Part shown: one piece after another, positions 53,250 through 62,529 of the stretch | Numbering within the stretch: position 1 is the stretch's first letter | Layout of the letters: each line of letters starts with the position of its first letter | Origin: CAWGHZ01 sp963822575 | GTDB taxonomy: Bacteria > Pseudomonadota > Alphaproteobacteria > MPNO01 > DASWLB01 | NCBI GenBank assembly: GCA_963822575.1 | Contig: CAWGHZ010000003.1 | Location: 124,001-188,000, forward strand | DNA: 64,000 nt | Direction of reading: 5' to 3' | Translations under genes and position numbers: made by a program | The notes under the pieces: model-generated | What the model was told of the DNA's origin: nothing | The model's database searches: none | The model's input: the letters and a program-made list of their open reading frames with translations, nothing else

Positions 53250-54869
53250 GTGACTGACACCGGGAAATGGAGCTGGGGGGCCATCCTGGCCGGGTTCGCG
53301 ATCGTGGGGCTTTTCCTCGCGGCGCGGGCCCAGGACGACGCGATGTACCTGCACGGACTGATGCTGTTCGCGTTCGGCGCGGCGGCGGCGTTCTGGCTGA
53401 TCGCGCGCGACGGCGACCGGGCGGGCCGGCCGGCGGGCGACGCCGCGGGCTATGACGACGCCGTCATCCGGGCCGGCGTCATCGCCTCGGCCTTCTGGGG
53501 CGTCGTCGGCTTCCTGGTCGGGGTCTACCTGGCGCTCGAGCTCGCGTGGCCGGGCTTCAACCTCGACCTTCCCTGGATCAATTTCGGGCGGCTGCGCCCG
53601 GTGCACACGTCGGCGGTGATCTTCGCCTTCGGCGGCAACGTGCTGATTGCGACCTCGTTCTTCGTGGTCCAGCGCACCTGCCGCGCGCGGCTCTATGGCG
53701 GCTGGACACCGTGGTTCGTGTTCTGGGGCTATCAGCTTTTCATCGCGATGGCGGCGACCGGCTATCTGATGGGCGTCACCGAGTCGCGCGAGTATGCCGA
53801 GCCGGAATGGTACCAGGACATCTGGCTGACCGTCGTCTGGGTCGCCTATCTCGTCGTGTTCCTGGGCACGATCGTGCGCCGGCGCGAGCCGCACATCTAC
53901 GTCGCCAACTGGTTCTATTTGGCGTTCATCGTGACCATTGCGGTGCTGCACCTCGTCAACAACATGGCGGTACCGATCGCCTGGTCCTCGTCCAAGAGCT
54001 ATTCGCTGTTCTCCGGCGTGCAGGACGCGATGACCCAGTGGTGGTACGGCCACAACGCCGTCGGGTTCTTCCTCACGGCGGGCTTCCTCGGCCTCATGTA
54101 CTACTTCGTGCCCAAGCGAGCGGAGCGGCCGGTCTATTCCTACCGGCTGTCGATCGTGCATTTCTGGTCGCTGATCTTTCTCTATATTTGGGCGGGTCCG
54201 CACCACCTGCACTACACCGCCCTGCCCGACTGGGCGCAGACGCTGGGCATGACCTTCTCGATCATGCTGTGGATGCCGTCCTGGGGCGGGATGATCAACG
54301 GGCTGATGACGCTCTCGGGCGCGTGGGACAAGCTGCGCACCGACCCGGTGCTGCGCATGCTGGTTACCGCCGTCGCGTTCTACGGCATGGCGACGTTCGA
54401 GGGCCCGCTGATGTCGGTACGCTCGGTCAACGCGCTGAGCCACTACACCGATTGGACCATCGGCCACGTGCATTCGGGCGCGCTCGGCTGGGTCGCCTTC
54501 ATCTCGTTCGGCGCGCTCTACCATCTGACGCCGGTCCTGTGGCGGCGCGTCCGGCTCTATTCGCTGCAGCTCGTCGCCGTGCACTACTGGATCGCGACGC
54601 TGGGCATCGTCCTCTACATCACCTCGATGTGGGTGTCGGGCATCCTGCAAGGGCTGATGTGGCGCGCCTACGATTCGCTAGGCTTCCTCGAATACTCGTT
54701 CATCGAGACGGTCATCGCAATGCACCCGTTCTACGTGATCCGGATGCTGGGCGGCGTGCTGTTCCTCGCCGGCGCGCTGGTTATGGTCTACAACCTCTGG
54801 CGCACCGCCCGCGGCGATCTGCGCGTGGAGGAGACGGTGCGCCCGGCGCCCGCCCCGGCGGTGGCGTGA
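53250..54869 (+). CDS. ccoN: cbb3-type cytochrome c oxidase, catalytic subunit I
   Basis: A 539-residue polytopic subunit holding heme b, heme b3 and CuB, the site of oxygen reduction and proton pumping. Ligand motifs are VHTSAVIFAFGGN (low-spin heme His), WWYGHNAVGFF (CuB His), AGPHHLHY (two CuB His) and IGHVHSGALGW (heme b3 and b His). The helix VII tyrosine is in RPVYSYRLS. An N-terminal extension with extra hydrophobic segments (about residues 5-60) is common in alphaproteobacteria. GTG is the start. It is the first gene of the complete oxidase operon; its stop overlaps ccoO (TGATG). Confidence 0.97.
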   Translation: MTDTGKWSWGAILAGFAIVGLFLAARAQDDAMYLHGLMLFAFGAAAAFWLIARDGDRAGRPAGDAAGYDDAVIRAGVIASAFWGVVGFLVGVYLALELAWPGFNLDLPWINFGRLRPVHTSAVIFAFGGNVLIATSFFVVQRTCRARLYGGWTPWFVFWGYQLFIAMAATGYLMGVTESREYAEPEWYQDIWLTVVWVAYLVVFLGTIVRRREPHIYVANWFYLAFIVTIAVLHLVNNMAVPIAWSSSKSYSLFSGVQDAMTQWWYGHNAVGFFLTAGFLGLMYYFVPKRAERPVYSYRLSIVHFWSLIFLYIWAGPHHLHYTALPDWAQTLGMTFSIMLWMPSWGGMINGLMTLSGAWDKLRTDPVLRMLVTAVAFYGMATFEGPLMSVRSVNALSHYTDWTIGHVHSGALGWVAFISFGALYHLTPVLWRRVRLYSLQLVAVHYWIATLGIVLYITSMWVSGILQGLMWRAYDSLGFLEYSFIETVIAMHPFYVIRMLGGVLFLAGALVMVYNLWRTARGDLRVEETVRPAPAPAVA

Positions 54870-55609
54870 TGCGCGGGATGCTGAGCCACGACCGGATCGA
54901 GCGGCACTCGATCCTCCTCCTGGTGCTGATCCTGATCGTCGTCTCGATCGGCGGCATCATCGAGATCGCGCCTCTGTTCTGGCTGAACTCGACCATCGAG
55001 AAGGTCCAGGGCATGCGTCCCTACACGCCCTTGGAGCTGAAGGGCCGCGACATCTACGTGCGCGAGGGCTGCTACCTCTGCCACTCGCAGATGATCCGCG
55101 ACCTGCGCGACGAGCAGGCGCGCTACGGCCACTACTCGCTCGCCGCGGAATCGATGTACGACCACCCGTTCCAGTGGGGCTCGAAGCGCACCGGGCCCGA
55201 CCTCGCCCGCGTCGGCAACCGCTACTCCGACGCCTGGCACGTGGCGCACCTCGACGACCCGCGGAGCGTGGTGCCGGGCTCGGTGATGCCGGGCTACCCG
55301 TTCCTCGCCAAGACGCCGCTTCGCACCGACGACATCGCCGAGCACCTGCAGGCCAATGTCGACGTGGGCGTGCCCTACACAAAGGACGACATCGCCGACG
55401 CGCCCAGCGACGTGATCCTGCAGGCGACGCCGGGGGCGGCGGGCGTCAAGAACCTCCTCAAACGCTACCCGAAGGCGCAGATCCGCGACTTCGACGGCAA
55501 CCCGGAGATGGTCTCGGAGCTCGACGCGCTGATCGCCTATCTCCAGATGCTCGGCACGCTGGTCGACTTCAAGACCTACGACCCCAACGCGCCCGGAAAC
55601 AGCCGGTAG
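54869..55609 (+). CDS. ccoO: cbb3-type cytochrome c oxidase, subunit II (monoheme cytochrome c)
   Basis: A 246-residue protein with one N-terminal membrane anchor (about 14-38) and a periplasmic c-type cytochrome domain. The heme site is CYLCHS near residue 68, with the axial Met probably in GSVMPGYPFL. It passes electrons from CcoP to the CcoN centre. The ATG overlaps the ccoN stop. Confidence 0.96.
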   Translation: MRGMLSHDRIERHSILLLVLILIVVSIGGIIEIAPLFWLNSTIEKVQGMRPYTPLELKGRDIYVREGCYLCHSQMIRDLRDEQARYGHYSLAAESMYDHPFQWGSKRTGPDLARVGNRYSDAWHVAHLDDPRSVVPGSVMPGYPFLAKTPLRTDDIAEHLQANVDVGVPYTKDDIADAPSDVILQATPGAAGVKNLLKRYPKAQIRDFDGNPEMVSELDALIAYLQMLGTLVDFKTYDPNAPGNSR

Positions 55610-55621
55610 GGCGGTCAAGAC

Positions 55622-55777
55622 ATGGATATCCAGTACCACCACGTTTCGCACTTCGCCCAGACCTGGGGCATGCTGCTGTTCGTCGCCCTGTTCGCCGGCG
55701 TCCTCGTCTACGCGCTGTGGCCGAGAAACCGCGCCAAGTTCGAGCGCGCGGCGCGCGTGCCGCTCGAGGAGGATTGA
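55622..55777 (+). CDS. ccoQ: cbb3-type cytochrome c oxidase, subunit CcoQ
   Basis: A 51-residue single-helix protein: a polar start (MDIQYHHVSHFAQTWG), a membrane segment (LLFVALFAGVLVYALW), then PRNRAKFERAARVPLEED. The position between ccoO and ccoP and the helix-plus-charged-tail layout are diagnostic. It stabilises the association of CcoP with the core. It ends with a GAGGAGG stretch that serves as the ccoP ribosome site. Confidence 0.92.
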   Translation: MDIQYHHVSHFAQTWGMLLFVALFAGVLVYALWPRNRAKFERAARVPLEED

Positions 55778-55779
55778 GC

Positions 55780-56649
55780 GTGGTCCGCATGGACGACACG
55801 CACGATGCGCGCCCGGGCCGCACCACCGGCCACGAGTGGGACGGCATCCGCGAGTACGACCGGCCGCTGCCGCGCTGGTGGCTGTGGGTGTTCTACGCGA
55901 CGATCGTGTGGGCGGTCGCCTACTGGATCGTCATGCCCGCCTGGCCGCTGATCGACGGCTATACCAAGGGCGTTCTCGGCTACTCGCAGCGCCGCCACAT
56001 GGCCGCGCAGGTCGAGGCGGCGAAGGCGGCGCAGAGGGGATTCGAGACGCAGATCCTCGTCCAGTCGCTCGACGACATCCAGAACACGCCGCAGCTTCTG
56101 GAGTTCGCGCTGGCGGGCGGACGGTCGGCCTTCGCGGTCAACTGCTCGCAGTGCCATGGCCAGGGCGCCCAAGGCGCCAAGGGCTATCCCAACCTGAACG
56201 ACGACGACTGGCTGTGGGGCGGCACGCTCGCCGAGATCGAGAAGACCATCCGGCACGGCGTGCGCTCGGGCGATGCGGACGCGCACGAAAGCCAGATGCC
56301 GGCCTTCCTCAAGGACGGGCTCTTGAAGCCCGGCCAGGTGAACGACGTCGCCGAATACGTGCTGTCGCTGTCAGGCAAGTCGACGGACCCGGCCGCAGCC
56401 TCGCGCGGCGCACCGATCTTCAAGACCAACTGCACCGCCTGTCACGGCAACGACGCCCGCGGCAGCAAGGAGTTCGGCGCGCCCAATTTGCGCGACGCGA
56501 TCTGGCTCTACGGTTCGGACAAGCCGACGGTGGTGGAGACCGTCTCCTACGCGCGGCGCGGCGCGATGCCCGCCTGGCAGGGCCGGCTCGATCCGGTGAC
56601 GATCAAGGAACTCGCCATCTACGTACACTCGCTCGGCGGCGGGCAGTGA
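55780..56649 (+). CDS. ccoP: cbb3-type cytochrome c oxidase, subunit III (diheme cytochrome c)
   Basis: A 289-residue membrane-anchored diheme cytochrome. EYDRPLPRWWLWVFYATIVWAVAYW is the conserved N-terminal helix. The two heme sites are CSQCHG near residue 122 and CTACHG near 218, with axial methionines in ESQMPAF and GAMPAW. It takes electrons from soluble cytochrome c or the bc1 complex. GTG at 55780 is chosen because GAGGAGG precedes it by seven bases; ATG 55789 is too far away. TGATG overlap with ccoG. Confidence 0.96.
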   Translation: MVRMDDTHDARPGRTTGHEWDGIREYDRPLPRWWLWVFYATIVWAVAYWIVMPAWPLIDGYTKGVLGYSQRRHMAAQVEAAKAAQRGFETQILVQSLDDIQNTPQLLEFALAGGRSAFAVNCSQCHGQGAQGAKGYPNLNDDDWLWGGTLAEIEKTIRHGVRSGDADAHESQMPAFLKDGLLKPGQVNDVAEYVLSLSGKSTDPAAASRGAPIFKTNCTACHGNDARGSKEFGAPNLRDAIWLYGSDKPTVVETVSYARRGAMPAWQGRLDPVTIKELAIYVHSLGGGQ

Positions 56650-58112
56650 TGGACGCGCCCTCCTCACAGGACACGGTCGAGACCGTCGCGGTCAAGGGCG
56701 AAGCGTGGCGCGAGCGTTCGCCGCTCTACGCGTCGCGGCCGCGCATTCACCCCAAGCTCGCCCACGGTACGTTCCGCCGCCTGAAATGGGCGGTGATGGC
56801 GGCAACTCTGTCGATCTATTATCTCACGCCCTGGATTCGCTGGGACCGCGGCACCGGCGCGCCCGACCAGGCGGTGCTGATCGATTTCCCCGCGCGCAAG
56901 TTTTACTTCTTCTTCATCGAGATCTGGCCGCAGGAAGTCTACTACGTCACTGGCCTCCTGATCCTGGCAGCCCTTGCCTTGTTCCTGACTACCAGCCTGG
57001 CGGGCCGCGTGTGGTGCGGCTACACCTGCCCGCAGACGGTGTGGACGGACCTGTTCCTGGTGGTCGAGCGCTGGATCGAGGGCGACCGGAACGCGCGCAT
57101 CCGGCTCGACCGCCAGCCCTGGGGTCCGGCCAAGATCGCCCGCAAGCTCGCTAAGCACGCGGTCTGGATCCTGATCGCGCTTTGCACCGGCGGCGCCTGG
57201 GTGTTCTACTTCGCCGACGCGCCCACCTTGGCCTCCCAGCTCGCCGCGTTGGACGCGCCGACGCCCGCCTATATCGCCATCGGCCTGCTCACCTTCACCA
57301 CCTATACGCTGGGCGGGCTCGCGCGCGAGCAGGTGTGCGTCTACATGTGCCCGTGGCCGCGCATCCAGGGCGCGATGCTGGACGAGGACTCGCTGGTCGT
57401 CTCCTACCATCCCGACCGCGGCGAGCCACGCGGCGCGCACAAGCAGGGCGAGAGCTGGGCGAACCGCGGCGACTGCGTCGACTGCAACCAGTGCGTCGCC
57501 GTCTGCCCCATGGGTATCGACATCCGCAACGGCCAGCAGATGGAGTGCATCACCTGCGCGCTCTGCATCGACGCGTGCGACTCCGTCATGGAAAAGGTCG
57601 GCCGGCCCAAGGGGTTGATCGCCTACGACACGCTCGCCAACATGGACCGGCGCGCCAAGGGCCAGCCGCCGCGCGTGCAACTCGCTCGCCCCCGCACCGT
57701 GATGTACGCCGCGCTCATCGCCGTCGTCGGCGCGATCATGCTGTTTGCGCTCGTGACGCGCCCGGTCCTTGCCGTCGACGCGCTGGGCGACCGAAACCCG
57801 CTTTACGTGCTCCTGTCGAACGGCGACATCCGCAACGGCTACACGATCAAGATCATCAACAAGAGGCACGAGCCGCGCACGGTCGCCCTCACGGTCGAGG
57901 GACTCGCCGACACGCACATCGCCGTGATCGGTGGCGACAACGCGTCGTCGATCGCGCTGCCGCCGGACGCGCTGCGCAGCCTCCGCGTTTTCGTCACCGC
58001 GCCGCGCCGCGAGCTCCACGGCGAGACGGCACCGCTGATCTTTGTCGCGACCGACACGAAGGACGGCACCGCCGCGCGCACGCAGACCGCCTTCCGGGGG
58101 CCGGAGCGATGA
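56649..58112 (+). CDS. ccoG: Cytochrome c oxidase accessory protein CcoG (FixG), polyferredoxin
   Basis: A 487-residue membrane protein with several N-terminal helices and WCGYTCPQTVW, then two [4Fe-4S] clusters: CVDCNQCVAVCP (about 276-287) and CITCALCIDACD (about 303-314). The C-terminal periplasmic domain is Ig-like (GYTIKIINK). CcoG reduces copper for CuB-site assembly of cbb3 oxidase. It overlaps ccoP and ccoH (ATGA). Confidence 0.95.
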   Translation: MDAPSSQDTVETVAVKGEAWRERSPLYASRPRIHPKLAHGTFRRLKWAVMAATLSIYYLTPWIRWDRGTGAPDQAVLIDFPARKFYFFFIEIWPQEVYYVTGLLILAALALFLTTSLAGRVWCGYTCPQTVWTDLFLVVERWIEGDRNARIRLDRQPWGPAKIARKLAKHAVWILIALCTGGAWVFYFADAPTLASQLAALDAPTPAYIAIGLLTFTTYTLGGLAREQVCVYMCPWPRIQGAMLDEDSLVVSYHPDRGEPRGAHKQGESWANRGDCVDCNQCVAVCPMGIDIRNGQQMECITCALCIDACDSVMEKVGRPKGLIAYDTLANMDRRAKGQPPRVQLARPRTVMYAALIAVVGAIMLFALVTRPVLAVDALGDRNPLYVLLSNGDIRNGYTIKIINKRHEPRTVALTVEGLADTHIAVIGGDNASSIALPPDALRSLRVFVTAPRRELHGETAPLIFVATDTKDGTAARTQTAFRGPER

Positions 58113-58615
58113 GGCTTGCCCAACCGCGCCGCCTGACCGGCCGACAGGTGCTGTGGATCCTGGTCGGCGCCTTCGGCTTCATTTTCGCGGTGAACGGCAC
58201 GATGGCCTGGCTTGCAGAGAAGAGCTTTCCCGGCCTCGTCTCCGGCAACGCCTACCTGGAAGGGCTTGCCTACAACCGGACGCTCGACGCACGTCGAGCC
58301 CAGGCGGCGCTCGGCTGGCAAGCCGAGGTGACCGTCACGGGGACGGGCACGAACCGTGTGGTCGCGGCGAGCTTCCGCGACCGCGACGGCAGCCCGCTTG
58401 CCGAAATGACCGTGACGGCACGGCTTGTGCGCCCCGTCGTCGCCGGGCACGACCGGACGGTCATGCTGGCCGAGACCGCGCCCGGCAACTACCGCGCGGA
58501 GGTTGCGCTGGCGGCCCTGGGCGACTGGCGACTGGTACTCGATGCGACGCGGCCGAAATTCCGCAGCCGGCCGGCCCAGGCGTGGCACATGGAGCGCGAG
58601 CTTTGGATCAGGTAG
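58109..58615 (+). CDS. ccoH: cbb3 oxidase assembly protein CcoH (FixH)
   Basis: A 168-residue protein with one N-terminal membrane helix (VLWILVGAFGFIFAVNGTMAW) and a FixH domain (SGNAYLEGLAYNRTLDARRAQAALGW; periplasmic beta-rich part). It stabilises the oxidase subunits during assembly. The ATG overlaps the ccoG stop, and the 3' end overlaps ccoI by 13 bases. Confidence 0.93.
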   Translation: MRLAQPRRLTGRQVLWILVGAFGFIFAVNGTMAWLAEKSFPGLVSGNAYLEGLAYNRTLDARRAQAALGWQAEVTVTGTGTNRVVAASFRDRDGSPLAEMTVTARLVRPVVAGHDRTVMLAETAPGNYRAEVALAALGDWRLVLDATRPKFRSRPAQAWHMERELWIR

Positions 58616-60831
58616 TCGCGACGCCGGAGTTCGCGACCGCTGTCGCGCCCGCGTCCGGCGACGATGCGCTCGCCGCCTATGTCGCGCGCGATGCCGATGG
58701 CACGGCGACGCTGCATCTGATGATCGAGAACCTGCATTGTGCCAGCTGCGTGCACCGCATCGAGACGGCGCTCGCCGCCCTTCCGGAGGTGGTCGAGGCG
58801 CGGGTGAGCCTGACCGCGAAGCGGCTGCGCCTGCGCTGGACCGGCGGTCGGGCCGCCGGCGATTTCGTCGCCCGCCTCGGCGCGCTCGGCTACCGCGCCG
58901 TGCCGTTCGACCCGGATGAGATCGTGAACGCGCGCGCCGCCGAGGAGAAGCGCCTTTTGCGCTGCCTCGCCGTCGCGGGCTTCGCGGCCACCAACGTGAT
59001 GCTGCTGTCGGTCGCGGTATGGGCCGGCACCGCAGAGGACATGCCGGCCGCAACGCGCGATCTCATGCATTGGCTTTCGGCGCTGATCGCGCTGCCGGCG
59101 ATCGCATGGGCGGGCCAGCCATTTTTCGCCTCGGCGTTCGCCGCGCTCAAATCGCGCGCGCTCAACATGGACGTGCCGATCTCGCTCGCCGTCGCCCTCG
59201 CCGCCGGGATGAGCCTGTGGGAGACCGCGCACGGCCGGCCGCACGCCTATTTCGACGCCGCGATCGCGCTGGTCTTCTTCCTGCTGGTCGGGCGCTACCT
59301 CGACAGCCGCGCGCGCGGCCAGGCGCGCTCGGCGGCCGAGCGGCTCGCCGTGCTCGGCGCCGCCGCCGCGCGCGTCGTCGCGCCCGATGGCAGCACGCGG
59401 CTGGTACCGGCGCGCTCTCTGGTGCCCGGGATTGTGCTCGCCGTCGCGCCGGGCGACCGAATGGCGGCCGACGGGCGCATCGAGGCGGGCGAAACCGAGC
59501 TCGATACCAGCCTGTTGACCGGCGAGACGCTGCCGAAGCCGGCCAAGCCGGGCGATCAGGTCTATGCCGGGACGATGAACCTAACCGGTGCGCTCACCGT
59601 CGCCGTCACCGCGTCGGGCGAGGACACGGTCCTCGCCGAGATCGTGCGGCTGATGGAGGCGGCGGAGGGGCGCAAGGGACGCTACGTGCGCCTCGCCGAC
59701 CGCGCCGCGCGGCTCTATGCGCCCCTGGTGCACCTCGCCGCGCTTGCGGCCTTCGTCTTCTGGATCAGCGCGGGCGGGCTCGCCTGGCAGCCGGCCCTGC
59801 TGATCGGGGTCTCGGTCCTGATCGTGACATGCCCCTGCGCGCTGGGGCTGGCGGTGCCAGCGGCGCAGGCGGTGGCGAGCGGACGGCTCCTGCGCGCGGG
59901 CATCCTGGTCAAGCAGGCCGACGCGCTGGAGCGGCTCGCCGCCGCCGACACGGTGGTGTTCGACAAGACCGGCACGCTGACGCTCGGCGCGCCGCGCCTG
60001 ATCCCGCACGAGGTCGTGGACGTAGACGCGCTCTACACCGCCGCGCGCCTCGCCGCCGCGAGCCGGCACCCGCTCTGCCGTGCGCTGGTCGCGGCAACGC
60101 CCCAGGCTGTCGCGCCGATGGCGGGGGTGTGCGAGACGCCAGGGCGCGGCCTTTCGGTCGAGACGCCCGATGGCGAAATCCGGCTCGGCAGCCGCGCATG
60201 GTGCGGCCTCGCCGCCGACGCCTGGGAGGGGCCGGAACCCGAGCTGTGGCTCGCCCGGCCCGGCCGGCTGTGCCTGCGCTTCGCCTTCTCCGACACGCTC
60301 CGTCCCGGCGCGGCCGAGACCGTCGCCGCGCTGCGCCGCATGGGGCTCGAGGTCCGGCTGCTTTCGGGCGACCGCGTTCCCGCGGTGCGCGCGGCGGCCG
60401 AGGCGGCGGGAATCGCCCAATGGCGCGCCGGCTGCATGCCGCAGGACAAGGTGGCGGCGATAGAGGCGATGGCCGCCGAGGGGCGCAAGGTGCTGATGGC
60501 GGGGGACGGGCTCAACGACGCGCCGGCGCTTGCCGCCGCGTTCGTCTCGATCTCGCCCGCGCGCGCCGCCGACGTGAGCCGCGCCACCGCCGACCTGGTG
60601 TTCCAGGGCGACGACCTCGGCGCCATGGTCGAGGCGGTCGCGACCGCGCGCGCGGCGCGCCGCGTGATGCTGCAGTCCTTCGCCTTCGCCGCCGCCTACA
60701 ATGCGGTCGCCGTGCCGGTCGCCATCTGCGGGCTCGTGACGCCGCTGATCGCGGCGGTCGCGATGTCGTCGTCGTCGATCGTCGTGACGCTCAATGCACT
60801 GCGAATCCGTTTCGCGCGGCGGCCGGCATGA
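58603..60831 (+). CDS. ccoI: Copper-exporting P-type ATPase for cbb3 assembly, CcoI (FixI)
   Basis: A 742-residue P1B-type ATPase. The N-terminal metal-binding domain has Cys46 and Cys49 (HCASC). The actuator motif is LLTGET, the membrane metal site Cys410-Pro-Cys412, the phosphorylated Asp454 in DKTGT, and the hinge GDGLNDAP near 634. It moves copper from the cytoplasm to the periplasm for delivery to CuB. TTG at 58603 is the start, eight bases after GGAG; no ATG precedes the metal-binding domain. It overlaps ccoS by ATGA. Confidence 0.95.
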   Translation: MDQVVATPEFATAVAPASGDDALAAYVARDADGTATLHLMIENLHCASCVHRIETALAALPEVVEARVSLTAKRLRLRWTGGRAAGDFVARLGALGYRAVPFDPDEIVNARAAEEKRLLRCLAVAGFAATNVMLLSVAVWAGTAEDMPAATRDLMHWLSALIALPAIAWAGQPFFASAFAALKSRALNMDVPISLAVALAAGMSLWETAHGRPHAYFDAAIALVFFLLVGRYLDSRARGQARSAAERLAVLGAAAARVVAPDGSTRLVPARSLVPGIVLAVAPGDRMAADGRIEAGETELDTSLLTGETLPKPAKPGDQVYAGTMNLTGALTVAVTASGEDTVLAEIVRLMEAAEGRKGRYVRLADRAARLYAPLVHLAALAAFVFWISAGGLAWQPALLIGVSVLIVTCPCALGLAVPAAQAVASGRLLRAGILVKQADALERLAAADTVVFDKTGTLTLGAPRLIPHEVVDVDALYTAARLAAASRHPLCRALVAATPQAVAPMAGVCETPGRGLSVETPDGEIRLGSRAWCGLAADAWEGPEPELWLARPGRLCLRFAFSDTLRPGAAETVAALRRMGLEVRLLSGDRVPAVRAAAEAAGIAQWRAGCMPQDKVAAIEAMAAEGRKVLMAGDGLNDAPALAAAFVSISPARAADVSRATADLVFQGDDLGAMVEAVATARAARRVMLQSFAFAAAYNAVAVPVAICGLVTPLIAAVAMSSSSIVVTLNALRIRFARRPA

Positions 60832-60992
60832 CCATCCTCGCCTACCTGATCCCCATCGCGCTGCTGCTCGGCCTGATCGGCCTCGCGGCGTTCCTGTGGG
60901 CGCTGAAATCTGGCCAGTTCGAGGACCTCGACGGCGCGGCGAGCCGCATCCTCTTCGACGATCCGCCCGACGACGGCCCGCGGAAAGGCTGA
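60828..60992 (+). CDS. ccoS: cbb3 oxidase maturation protein CcoS
   Basis: A 54-residue single-helix protein: ILAYLIPIALLLGLIGLAAFLWAL, then the family signature KSGQFEDLDGAASRILFDD. It is needed for cofactor insertion into cbb3 oxidase. It is the last gene of the operon and converges on spoVR 10 bp away. Confidence 0.95.
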   Translation: MTILAYLIPIALLLGLIGLAAFLWALKSGQFEDLDGAASRILFDDPPDDGPRKG

Positions 60993-61002
60993 CCTACTCG
61001 GC

Positions 61003-62529
61003 CTACCCGTCGAAGGCGTGCTCGGCGACGACGGCGCTGCCGTCGCCCGACATCTCGCGCAGCACCACCGGATACCCCCAGAGCGAATGGATGTGGCGCA
61101 GCACGCGCCGCGCTTCCAGCGCATCCAGGACGCGCCCGTCGCGCAACGAGTGATGGACCACCAGCTTGCGGTCGCCCTTGAGGTCGGCGTCGGCGATTTC
61201 GATGCGCGGCGTACCGAGCGAGGGGTCGTACATCGAGGCGAGCTGCTTGCGGATGCGCTTGTAGCCCCGCTCGTTGTGGATCGCCTGGACCACCACGTCG
61301 GGCGCGCCCGAGGAATCGTGCAGCCGGAACAGGCGCATCTCGCGCATCAAATGAGGCGAGAGGTACTGTAGGATGAAACTCTCGTCGCGGAACTCGGACC
61401 AGGCGTGGCGCAGCGTTTCGACCGGCTTGCCGTTGCCGGCGATGTCCGGGAACCACTCGCGGTCCTCGTCGGTCGGCTCCGTGCAGATGCGCTCGATGTC
61501 GCGCATCATGCCGAATCCCAACGCGTACGGGTTGATGCCGGAGAAGCGGCGATCGTCGAAGTCGGGCTGGGCAACCACCTGGGCGTGCATGTGCAGGAAC
61601 TCGAGCATGGCGCCGTCGGTGATGCGCTCTTGGTCCCTGAGACGCGTCATGATGTGGTGGTGCACCCAGCAGGCGCAGCCTTCGTTCATCACCTTGGTCT
61701 GGCGCTGCGGCTCGAAATAGCTCATCACGTTGCGCACGATGCGCAAGAGCTCGCGCTGCCAGTCCTTCAGCACCGGCGAGTGCTTCTCGAGGAAATAGAG
61801 CAAATTCTCCTCGGGGAGGCCGAGCGCGCGGCGCGCCGCCTGGTCGTCGACGTCGGCCGCCGCTTCGTCCGCCTCTATGCGTTTCTTCGGCAGGGTGCGG
61901 AACAGCAGGTCGTTGTAGTTCCGCCGCTCGTCCTCGCGCCGGGCGAGCATGCGCTCGCGCTCCTTGCGGATGTGCGGCCGCGCGCGCCGTCCATAGCGGT
62001 CGACGCCCTGGTCGCCCAACGCGTGCGCGGCGTCGAGCGTGCGCTCGACCGCGGCGAGACCGTAGCGTTCCTCGCACTCGGCGACGTAGTTCTTGGCAAA
62101 GGCGAGGTAGTCGAGGATCGCGTCGGCGTCGGTCCAGTCGCGGAACGCCTGGTTGGCGCGGAAGAAGCTGTTGTGCCCGACCGCCGCGTGCGCCAGCACC
62201 GTCGCCTGCATGGTCATGGTGTTCTCCTCCATGACGTAGCAGATCGACGGGTTCGAGTTGATGACGATCTCGAGCGCAAGGCCGCGCAGCCCCTTGCGGT
62301 ACAGCATCTCCTGGCGCGCGAACGACTTGCCGAACGACCAGTGGCGGTACATCAGCGGCATGCCCGACGCGGCATAGGCGTCGAGCATTTGCTCGGCGGT
62401 GATGACCTCGATCTGGTTGCGGAAGAGCGCGAGCCCCAGCTCCTCGACGCCGATCTGCTCCACGGCGTCGTAGGCCTTGCGCAGCAGGTCGAAATTCCAG
62501 TCCGGGCCTTCGAACAGTAGCCCGCTCAT
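61003..62529 (-). CDS. spoVR: SpoVR-family protein (YcgB-like)
   Basis: A 508-residue cytoplasmic protein with the family landmarks GPDWNFDLLRKAYDAVE near the N-terminus, MPLMYRHWSFGKSFARQE, NSNPSICYVMEENTMTMQATVLAHA, and EGCACWVHHHIMTRL in the middle. The molecular function is unknown. In proteobacteria it is co-expressed with PrkA kinase and YeaH under nutrient limitation or stress. The start overlaps the stop of the yeaH-type gene by 4 bp, forming the familiar prkA-yeaH-spoVR operon. Confidence 0.95.
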   Translation of the reverse strand: MSGLLFEGPDWNFDLLRKAYDAVEQIGVEELGLALFRNQIEVITAEQMLDAYAASGMPLMYRHWSFGKSFARQEMLYRKGLRGLALEIVINSNPSICYVMEENTMTMQATVLAHAAVGHNSFFRANQAFRDWTDADAILDYLAFAKNYVAECEERYGLAAVERTLDAAHALGDQGVDRYGRRARPHIRKERERMLARREDERRNYNDLLFRTLPKKRIEADEAAADVDDQAARRALGLPEENLLYFLEKHSPVLKDWQRELLRIVRNVMSYFEPQRQTKVMNEGCACWVHHHIMTRLRDQERITDGAMLEFLHMHAQVVAQPDFDDRRFSGINPYALGFGMMRDIERICTEPTDEDREWFPDIAGNGKPVETLRHAWSEFRDESFILQYLSPHLMREMRLFRLHDSSGAPDVVVQAIHNERGYKRIRKQLASMYDPSLGTPRIEIADADLKGDRKLVVHHSLRDGRVLDALEARRVLRHIHSLWGYPVVLREMSGDGSAVVAEHAFDG